A DNA stretch of 9,987 nt from Planctomycetota bacterium (GTDB lineage: Bacteria; Planctomycetota; Phycisphaerae; Sedimentisphaerales; SM23-30), in assembly GCA_022705365.1 (NCBI GenBank), contig JAKJEP010000022.1:1-9987 (forward strand), written 5' to 3'. Positions 5,259-9,987 of this stretch are shown piece after piece. How positions within the stretch are numbered: the first letter of the stretch is position 1; the number at the start of each line of letters is the position of its first letter. Under the pieces are notes generated by a model. That model was given only the letters and a program-made list of their open reading frames with translations, was not told where the DNA came from and made no database searches. The translations under genes and the position numbers were made by a program.

Positions 5259-7315
5259 GCAAGAGAGTCTTATTTGTCGATGACGAACCCAATATTACCA
5301 GCGCCATGAAGCATCTTCTCCGCAAGGAGAGATATGACATTCTAAGTGCGGCTTCCGCGGGCGAAGCGATGGCAATGCTGGAAAAGCAGCCGGTCGATGT
5401 GATTGTTTCCGATGAGCGGATGCCGGGCATGTCGGGATCGGAATTTTTGATGCAGGTCAAACAAAAATATCCGGAAACGATACTCATGCTCTTGACCGGT
5501 CAAGCCAGCTCCGAAGTGGCGATGCGGGCGGTGAACGAGGTGGAGGTCTATCGTTTTCTGAACAAGCCCTGCAACGGCCTGGATTTACTCATTAATATTC
5601 GGCGGGCGCTGCAATATCAGGAATTGCTGAAACAAGTTCAGCGGCTCCTGCAGGTTTCCGCGGAGAAAACCAGGCTTTTGCGCGAAATCCACGACCGGCA
5701 CCCGGACATTCTGAAAACCTGTCTGCCTCCGCCTCCCGAAAGCAAGGAGGATCCTTTTCCCCACAGCACAGCCGGATTGCTCAAGGCGATGGACTGCGAA
5801 CTGGACCAGTCCCGGCCGTTCGTTTCTTTCCCGGCGGCTTTTTGGGATTTCCCATCTGGCGAAAACCCATCCAGACCAGAATCGATTCAGGAAAAGACGT
5901 TCTCTCCAGTGACAGAGCCCGAAGTTCCGCCGGTGCGGCAATCTTCCCCGGAACCATTTACCAATCCGGTTCGGCAGAAAAATGCCTGTCCCAGCGACTC
6001 CTCCACCTCAGCCAAAACCATCAAAGATATAAGACCGTTTGCCTCCCGGTCGGAAATGTATGCCCTGCTTGACGCCGGCTGGGAATTGAAAGGAATGTCT
6101 TCCACGGTGGCCCAGGTTCTGAAAATCACCCAGAATCCCCGCTGTTCCATCGAAAGTGTGGCGAACGTCATCAAGCAGGATCACACCATCTCTTTGAAGA
6201 TTTTAAAGCTGGCCAATTCCACCGTCTATTCCCGGGGCGAGCCGCTGGAAACCATCAGCAAGGCGGTTATGCGAATCGGATTGGCGCAAATTCGCCAGAT
6301 GGTTTTGAATATCGGAGCGGTCGATCAGTTCAGCCAGATGGAAGCGGGCAGGCAAATCAACCTGCCGCAATTCTGGGAACATTCCATTGCCGTTGGATTC
6401 ATCGCCGCCGAGCTTGCCCGCTGCCTGGGCCGCAAAGAACTGCAAATAGAGGCGGCGTTTACGGCCGGTTTGCTGCATGATGTCGGGCAACTGATCTATG
6501 CGGAGGTATTGGGCGACCGGTATGGGGAGGTTTTGAAAACAGCCGAACAACGGCAGCTCCCGCTGGAACAGGTCGAATCGCAAATGCTGGAGGTAAATCA
6601 TGCCGAAGCGGCCGAGCATATTCTTCGCGCCTGGAATTTTCCGGCTGAGTTACTGCATCCGATCGCTCACCATTCACTTTCCCTGGAGGATATCCGCAAA
6701 GGAACAAGCCTGTCCCCGGAGGATGACTTTCCGCTGGCCCTGGCCAACCGCCTGGCACAGGCCCTGCTGCTGGGTACCAGCGGAAACCGTACCTTATATC
6801 CCACGGAAGATTTTGCGCACGCACTCCAGGTACAGCCGGAATTTTTCCAATGGGTGGAAGAAAAAATTCCAGTTCAGACCGATGATATGAAACTGACCAT
6901 GCTCTGCTTTTCCAAGCAAGACCTCTGGACCCGCTGGGCGGAGGACCTGGCCGCCCGGTTCCACGAGCCGTTCCGGCCCTTGTATCTGGGCCCCCAGCCA
7001 GAGCGGGACGCCCTGCGGATCTTTTGCCGCCGCCTGACACAATATCAGGAGCCGGATTCCCCCAATATCGGCATCCTTCATATACACACCGAGCGGCAGC
7101 GGGAAGCACTGACTCTGCAGTATAAGAATCTGGAGATCGAGGCTGGTTCCGTTCGTCTTCCTCTTATGATTTTTTCTCCCCGGGCAGACCTGATGCTGGA
7201 AGAATCCTTCATGCAGAACCGCACCTATCGGTTGCTGCCGTTTCCGGTCTCGTTCACCGCCATAGTCAACGCCTTTAATTCGCTGGTCCGGCCCTGTGTT
7301 TCCGCGGACGCCTAA
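5255..7315 (+). CDS. Receiver-HDOD signalling protein with C-terminal pseudo-receiver
   Basis: A 686-residue cytoplasmic response regulator. Residues 1-120 are a complete receiver domain: D9 and D10 in the acidic pocket, D53 as phosphorylation site (VSDERMPGMSG), T81 and K104. A predicted helix (118-148) leads to a Pro/Ser-rich, probably disordered linker (about 155-262). An HDOD domain follows at about 268-480. It keeps H376, the H408-D409 pair in GLLHDVG, H449 and H472-H473, so a metal site is possible, although most HDOD proteins have no shown phosphodiesterase activity. Residues about 545-680 end in a strand-helix pattern with LPFPVSFTAI, reminiscent of the KPF element of receivers but lacking an obvious phospho-Asp. 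The start ATG at 5255 follows GGGGA at seven bases. No histidine kinase is nearby, so it is probably an orphan regulator. Output is unknown. Confidence 0.92.
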   Translation: MSKRVLFVDDEPNITSAMKHLLRKERYDILSAASAGEAMAMLEKQPVDVIVSDERMPGMSGSEFLMQVKQKYPETILMLLTGQASSEVAMRAVNEVEVYRFLNKPCNGLDLLINIRRALQYQELLKQVQRLLQVSAEKTRLLREIHDRHPDILKTCLPPPPESKEDPFPHSTAGLLKAMDCELDQSRPFVSFPAAFWDFPSGENPSRPESIQEKTFSPVTEPEVPPVRQSSPEPFTNPVRQKNACPSDSSTSAKTIKDIRPFASRSEMYALLDAGWELKGMSSTVAQVLKITQNPRCSIESVANVIKQDHTISLKILKLANSTVYSRGEPLETISKAVMRIGLAQIRQMVLNIGAVDQFSQMEAGRQINLPQFWEHSIAVGFIAAELARCLGRKELQIEAAFTAGLLHDVGQLIYAEVLGDRYGEVLKTAEQRQLPLEQVESQMLEVNHAEAAEHILRAWNFPAELLHPIAHHSLSLEDIRKGTSLSPEDDFPLALANRLAQALLLGTSGNRTLYPTEDFAHALQVQPEFFQWVEEKIPVQTDDMKLTMLCFSKQDLWTRWAEDLAARFHEPFRPLYLGPQPERDALRIFCRRLTQYQEPDSPNIGILHIHTERQREALTLQYKNLEIEAGSVRLPLMIFSPRADLMLEESFMQNRTYRLLPFPVSFTAIVNAFNSLVRPCVSADA

Positions 7316-7323
7316 GGCACCGC
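7304..7323. repeat. Hairpin spanning the convergent gene ends (HDOD gene/prfA)
   Basis: GCGG at 7304-7307 pairs with CCGC at 7320-7323, and GCC at 7310-7312 with GGC at 7316-7318, around the TAA stop of the HDOD gene. Short unpaired bases sit on each side and no T-tract follows on either strand. It may slow transcription from both sides of this eight-base convergent junction, but it is not a canonical terminator. Confidence 0.3.
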
Positions 7324-8424
7324 TTACAAATTCTCCAGCCGCTGCTGCACGTCGTATTCGATCAGGGCGTTGACCAGTTCGTCCATTTCGCCCATGATGA
7401 TTTTATCGAGGCTGTAGAGAGAAAGATTGATCCGGTGGTCGGTGAGCCGGTTCTGGGGAAAATTATAGGTTCGGATCCGCTGCGACCGGTCGCCGGAACC
7501 GATCATGGTTTTGCGGGTCTCGGACCGTTCGGCCCGTTTCTGCTGTTCATATAGATCATACACCCGGCTGCGCAGAATTCGCCAGGCCTTGGCCCGGTTT
7601 TTATGCTGGCTTTTCTCATCCTGCATACTGACGGTGATTCCCGTGGGAATATGTTCGAGCTTGATGGCGGAACTGACCTTGTTGACATTCTGGCCGCCCG
7701 GCCCGCTGGCCCGGCACACATGCTCAATAACCTCTTCTTTCTTGATATCAATTTCCAGTTCTTCCGGCTCCGGCAAGACCGCCACCGTTGCCGCCGAGGT
7801 GTGAATCCGGCCCTGGGCCTCCGTTTCCGGCACCCGCTGCACGCGATGCCCGCCGCCTTCATAACCCAGTGCCTGCCAGACCCCTTCCCCTTTCAGACTG
7901 AAAATAATCTCGCGAAAGCCACCCTTTTCCGTGGTGGAAAAATCCATCTGCTCCATCTTCCAGCCGCGTTTCTCGGCATACCGCGTGTACATACCGTACA
8001 GATCCCGGGCGAAAAGCGAGGCCTCGTCGCCGCCGGTGCCGGCCCGGATTTCGACGATAATCGAACCGATCGTCGCCTCCTGCGACATGACCAGCTTTTC
8101 TTTGGCCCGGCTAAGAGTGTCCTGAAGCTTGCCGTTCAGATGGTTCAGTTCCTCCGCCGCCAGCTCCTGCATGTCCGTGTCGGCGGCCCCCTCCTGCAGC
8201 AAGGATTCGGTTTGCTGATATTGGCGTCCCAGCTCCAGATACAGCCGATATAAATTCACCATGTCCTTCAGCGTGCCGTGTTCTTTGGCAAGCTGCACAA
8301 ACTGCGCGGAAAATCCGCCCGGCGCAGGAGTGTTCATTTGTGCTTCCAGCTCCTCAAACCGCTGGTTAATTTTAGCCAGCTTCGCCAGCACTCGTTCATC
8401 GGTTGGGCTTAGGGGGATCGCCAT
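7324..8424 (-). CDS. prfA: Peptide chain release factor 1 (RF1)
   Basis: A 366-residue class I release factor that reads UAA and UAG in the ribosomal A site and triggers peptide release. The codon-recognition tripeptide is P199-E-T201 within RVPETEAQGRIHTS. This fits the PxT of RF1 and not the SPF of RF2. The universal GGQ is at 243-245 inside RASGPGGQNVNK; Q245 is the residue methylated by PrmC in most bacteria, and no prmC is in the window. Length is usual for RF1. The ATG at 8424 is preferred because MAIPLSPTDERVLAKL matches a normal RF1 N-terminus. A GTG at 8463 with GAGG four bases upstream would add 13 residues, but it lies inside the terminator hairpin. prfA follows rpmE on the same strand, and its 3' end is convergent with the HDOD gene. 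Confidence 0.97.
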   Translation of the reverse strand: MAIPLSPTDERVLAKLAKINQRFEELEAQMNTPAPGGFSAQFVQLAKEHGTLKDMVNLYRLYLELGRQYQQTESLLQEGAADTDMQELAAEELNHLNGKLQDTLSRAKEKLVMSQEATIGSIIVEIRAGTGGDEASLFARDLYGMYTRYAEKRGWKMEQMDFSTTEKGGFREIIFSLKGEGVWQALGYEGGGHRVQRVPETEAQGRIHTSAATVAVLPEPEELEIDIKKEEVIEHVCRASGPGGQNVNKVSSAIKLEHIPTGITVSMQDEKSQHKNRAKAWRILRSRVYDLYEQQKRAERSETRKTMIGSGDRSQRIRTYNFPQNRLTDHRINLSLYSLDKIIMGEMDELVNALIEYDVQQRLENL

Positions 8425-8435
8425 CGTCAACCTGT

Positions 8436-8483
8436 AAAAAAACACGCTGTCCGGGATACACACAGAACCTCAGGCAGCGTGTT
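8436..8483 (-). terminator. Intrinsic terminator between rpmE and prfA (possible attenuator)
   Basis: Read on the minus strand, AACACGCTG (8483-8475) pairs perfectly with CAGCGTGTT (8449-8441). After one mismatch a further three pairs are possible, and a run of seven T residues (8442-8436) overlaps the end of the stem. It lies 15 bases past the rpmE stop and ends 11 bases before the prfA ATG. No T-tract exists on the plus-strand side. As prfA has no other obvious promoter in the 73-base gap, partial readthrough is likely. Confidence 0.75.
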
Positions 8484-8497
8484 GTGTTGGTAATTCG

Positions 8498-8716
8498 CTA
8501 ATTGGCGGCTTTGCCGTATTTCCCGCCGTATTTCTTCTGAAACTTCTCGATCCGGCCGGCGGTATCCACAAATTTCTGCTTGCCGGTATAAAACGGATGG
8601 CAGGCAGAACAGATTTCCACATGGATTTCGGAAAGGGTTGAGCGGGTGACAAACTCATTGCCGCAGCCGCATTTCACCTTGGCTTCTACATACTTGGGAT
8701 GAATGTCTTTTTTCAC
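8498..8716 (-). CDS. rpmE: 50S ribosomal protein L31, zinc-binding (C+) type
   Basis: A 72-residue ribosomal protein of the large subunit that bridges to the 30S head. MKKDIHPKY at the N-terminus, FVTRSTL and HPFYTGKQKFVDTAGRIEKFQKKY are diagnostic for L31. It keeps the four zinc-ligand cysteines C16-x-C18 and C36-x2-C39, so it is the zinc-containing form and not the zinc-free YkgM/YtiA-like paralogue. The start is GTG at 8716, with AGGAG nine bases upstream. It is first in a short unit with prfA, a common pairing, and is driven by a good promoter at 8762-8790. Confidence 0.97.
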   Translation of the reverse strand: MKKDIHPKYVEAKVKCGCGNEFVTRSTLSEIHVEICSACHPFYTGKQKFVDTAGRIEKFQKKYGGKYGKAAN

Positions 8717-8761
8717 GTCTATCTACTCCTGTTACTCATACGATCAATAATAAAACCGCAC

Positions 8762-8790
8762 ATTCTACTTAGTAATTTGATAAATGTAAA
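8762..8790 (-). promoter_or_regulatory. rpmE: Sigma70-type promoter of rpmE-prfA
   Basis: On the minus strand TTTACA (8790-8785) and TAGAAT (8767-8762) each match the housekeeping consensus in five of six positions and are separated by exactly 17 bases. The start would fall near 8755, giving an untranslated leader of about 40 bases with the AGGAG ribosome site. Confidence 0.7.
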
Positions 8791-8795
8791 TCAAA
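8776..8795. repeat. Inverted repeat overlapping the rpmE promoter
   Basis: TTTGAT at 8776-8781 and ATCAAA at 8790-8795 are perfect complements with an eight-base spacer. They cover the -35 box and most of the spacer of the rpmE promoter, a position suited to a repressor. The half-sites look like an FNR box, but the spacer is eight bases and not four, so FNR is unlikely. Confidence 0.4.
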
Positions 8796-8810
8796 AAATA
8801 GCCCCGTCAG

Positions 8811-8831
8811 CCGGATCAGGAACAGATCCGG
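8811..8831. repeat. Perfect 7-bp inverted repeat CCGGATC/GATCCGG
   Basis: CCGGATC at 8811-8817 and GATCCGG at 8825-8831 flank seven bases. It sits midway in the divergent rpmE/8974 region, 11 bases upstream of a perfect TATAAT at 8842-8847 that could be the -10 of the rightward gene with a poor -35 (GGAACA at 8819-8824). A regulator binding site is the simplest reading. No T-tract makes it a terminator for either gene. Confidence 0.4.
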
Positions 8832-8841
8832 GCAGGAAATT

Positions 8842-8847
8842 TATAAT
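8842..8847 (+). promoter_or_regulatory. Possible -10 box for the gene at 8974
   Basis: A perfect TATAAT with a weak -35 (GGAACA at 8819-8824, 17-base spacer). It would give a leader of about 120 bases. A second -10-like TATAGT at 8923-8928 also lacks a -35 partner, so the true promoter is unresolved. Confidence 0.3.
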
Positions 8848-8973
8848 CTCTTTATTAACAAGGCTTTATGAATACATAATGTTTTCGGTGTGTTTTTTCT
8901 GTTCTGTTTTTTGGATCTTCGCTATAGTATTCGCTCCTGTTGGTTGAATCATAGGTAGTAGAGCTGTTTGGAT

Positions 8974-9987
8974 ATGTCTCAAAAAAATTCCGTGGAATTG
9001 ATTTACTGTTTTTCCTGGAGCCAGTGCCAGACCGAAGGCAAACTGAAAAATGCCCTGGAGGCGCTGTATTCTATGCAGGCGCGCCGGGTGGCTTTCCGCC
9101 TGGTCGATCCGGATCTGGATAAGCCTATGCTGGATTGTTCGGACTGGACGGACAGATTCGAACGGCTGCAAAGGGTGGCTTCCCAATGCAAACGAAACGA
9201 TATAGCGGTGGAACTGATCTTGCCGGGTCTGCTGACCGGTTTAAATGAAGATTTCTCCCACTGGCGGAATTATCTGAGGAAAATGTATGGACGGGCAGCT
9301 CAGATTCCGGTCCAAAGGATTTGGGCCGATGATTCGCTGGTAAATCGGATGAGTCAGGAGGGGACCCATCCTGCTTCCGGCAGTAAGATCCTGCGCCTGG
9401 CCCGAACCGTCAGCCGGTCCATTTTTTCGGTACGCAGCAATATCCATTTGGGGCTGCTGGCCGCCTGGCCAGACCGGTATGATCGATATTCCCTTACGGC
9501 CCATCAAATAGCCGCCGAATTGGCAGGGATCAAAAAACCGGCTCTTTCCCAGACACAGCCGTTTCTGTCGGATCGGGATCGGACCGGTCTTTTGCTGGCC
9601 GGGCAGACTATGGCCGCCGCCTGTGCCCGTCTTGCCGCAAACGAGGCAAACGATTTGCCCGATTCTGCACCTCGAAACGGCTTCGATCTCTTGGGAATGA
9701 TCGAACATCCGGCTGCCGGCGGTTTTCACAAAAGTGCCGAAGCGTCCCGGATGCAGATCAATCTGAATGCGCTATGGGGCCTGCGCCAGATTATGCTGGA
9801 TTGTTTTGACCAGGTGGGAACCGCACCGGGTACGGAAAATCCCTGTCTGGCGGTTCACAAAAAAAACACTCGGTTCCTGAAGAAACTGGCGTCATTGCTT
9901 CCTGATGCCCCCCGCCAGTCCGGGCTGCGGGTCGTGATAGCGGATAAAGCAGGTTCGGATAATGGCTGGCCGCTTCTCCTGTGGCGG
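8974..9987 (+). CDS. Putative TIM-barrel, glycoside-hydrolase-like protein (3' end outside window)
   Basis: An ATG at 8974 opens a frame with no stop for 338 codons, to the window edge. The protein starts MSQKNSVELIYCFSW and has no signal peptide, so it is probably cytoplasmic. Alternating hydrophobic strands and helices look like the first part of a TIM barrel: RRVAFRLVD near 38-45, DIAVELILPG near 76-85, RIWADD at 115-120, NIHLGLLAAW near 156-165, and GFDLLGMIEHP at 236-246 followed by a KSAEASRMQINLNAL helix and a DCFDQ segment. The IWADD and MIEHP positions recall the WIDDD and EIENFP segments I associate with uncharacterised hydrolase-like proteins, but this is memory of a pattern, not a match I could test. 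No catalytic pair is assigned. The ribosome site is weak. Coding is supported by uniform codon composition over 1 kb; opposing minus-strand frames are shorter and unlike any protein I know. Confidence 0.8.
   Translation, partial: MSQKNSVELIYCFSWSQCQTEGKLKNALEALYSMQARRVAFRLVDPDLDKPMLDCSDWTDRFERLQRVASQCKRNDIAVELILPGLLTGLNEDFSHWRNYLRKMYGRAAQIPVQRIWADDSLVNRMSQEGTHPASGSKILRLARTVSRSIFSVRSNIHLGLLAAWPDRYDRYSLTAHQIAAELAGIKKPALSQTQPFLSDRDRTGLLLAGQTMAAACARLAANEANDLPDSAPRNGFDLLGMIEHPAAGGFHKSAEASRMQINLNALWGLRQIMLDCFDQVGTAPGTENPCLAVHKKNTRFLKKLASLLPDAPRQSGLRVVIADKAGSDNGWPLLLWR

Noticed and set aside
6459..7109. 216-residue minus-strand frame inside the HDOD gene
   Set aside because: Antisense to a well-supported coding region. 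Its Gly/Pro/Arg/Ala-rich translation is typical of a shadow of GC-rich codons.
7603..8253. 216-residue plus-strand frame inside prfA
   Set aside because: Antisense shadow of prfA with no recognisable domain.
8425..8463. GTG start for prfA at 8463
   Set aside because: It has a fair GAGG site, but it adds 13 residues unlike RF1 and lies inside the terminator hairpin. ATG at 8424 gives the usual length.
8776..8795. FNR binding site at the rpmE promoter
   Set aside because: Half-sites resemble FNR, but the spacer is eight bases where the FNR site needs four.
8811..8831. Intrinsic terminator at the CCGGATC/GATCCGG hairpin
   Set aside because: No T-tract directly follows the stem on either strand, and both flanking genes start away from it.
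8891..8912. Direct repeat TGTTTTTT at 8891 and 8905
   Set aside because: Low-complexity T-rich sequence; two short copies are not convincing.
9241..9729. 162-residue minus-strand frame
   Set aside because: Opposes a longer plus-strand frame with consistent barrel-like protein character; no recognisable domain.

Overview
The window is ordinary bacterial chromosome of moderate GC, with AT-rich intergenic regions, the standard genetic code, and both Shine-Dalgarno-led and apparently leaderless-type starts. The gene set is an adenosylcobalamin-dependent ribonucleotide reductase, a stand-alone SpoIIE-type phosphatase, a RodA-like SEDS protein, a receiver-HDOD protein and a sugar-hydrolase-like TIM-barrel candidate. 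This fits an anaerobic or facultative Gram-negative environmental bacterium. Planctomycetota (Phycisphaerae-like) is my best guess, but it rests on protein flavour only and is not proven here. I see no CRISPR, transposase, integrase, phage gene, tRNA or rRNA.

Layout. Bases 1-1470 (+) are the C-terminal 489 residues of class II ribonucleotide reductase NrdJ, cut by the window edge. Bases 1471-1990 are a 520-base gap. It holds a promoter-like AT-rich stretch, then a compact structured segment ending in a very strong intrinsic terminator (a candidate small RNA of about 150-180 nt), then a leader with palindromes. Bases 1991-3953 (+) are a two-gene operon: a SpoIIE/PP2C-type serine phosphatase and, 16 bases on, a RodA-like peptidoglycan glycosyltransferase. 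A TrmH/SpoU RNA 2'-O-methyltransferase runs convergently (4782-3964). The divergent gap 4783-5254 carries inverted repeats and a possible 39-codon ORF whose stop overlaps the next start. Bases 5255-7315 (+) encode a 686-residue receiver-linker-HDOD protein with what looks like a degenerate second receiver at its C-terminus. Convergent to it, on the minus strand, lie rpmE (L31) and prfA (RF1), with an intrinsic terminator between them. A divergent promoter region follows, and from 8974 to the window end runs an open frame for a TIM-barrel, glycoside-hydrolase-like protein that is not complete here.

Functional links. The phosphatase and RodA may tie a stress or partner-switching signal to wall elongation. 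rpmE and prfA are a common translation pair. The rest look like independently transcribed housekeeping or signalling genes. I did not find a convincing new multi-gene system. The most promising unexplained items are the structured RNA at about 1598-1745, the terminator inside the rpmE-prfA unit, the leader structures before the HDOD gene, and that protein's C-terminal pseudo-receiver.
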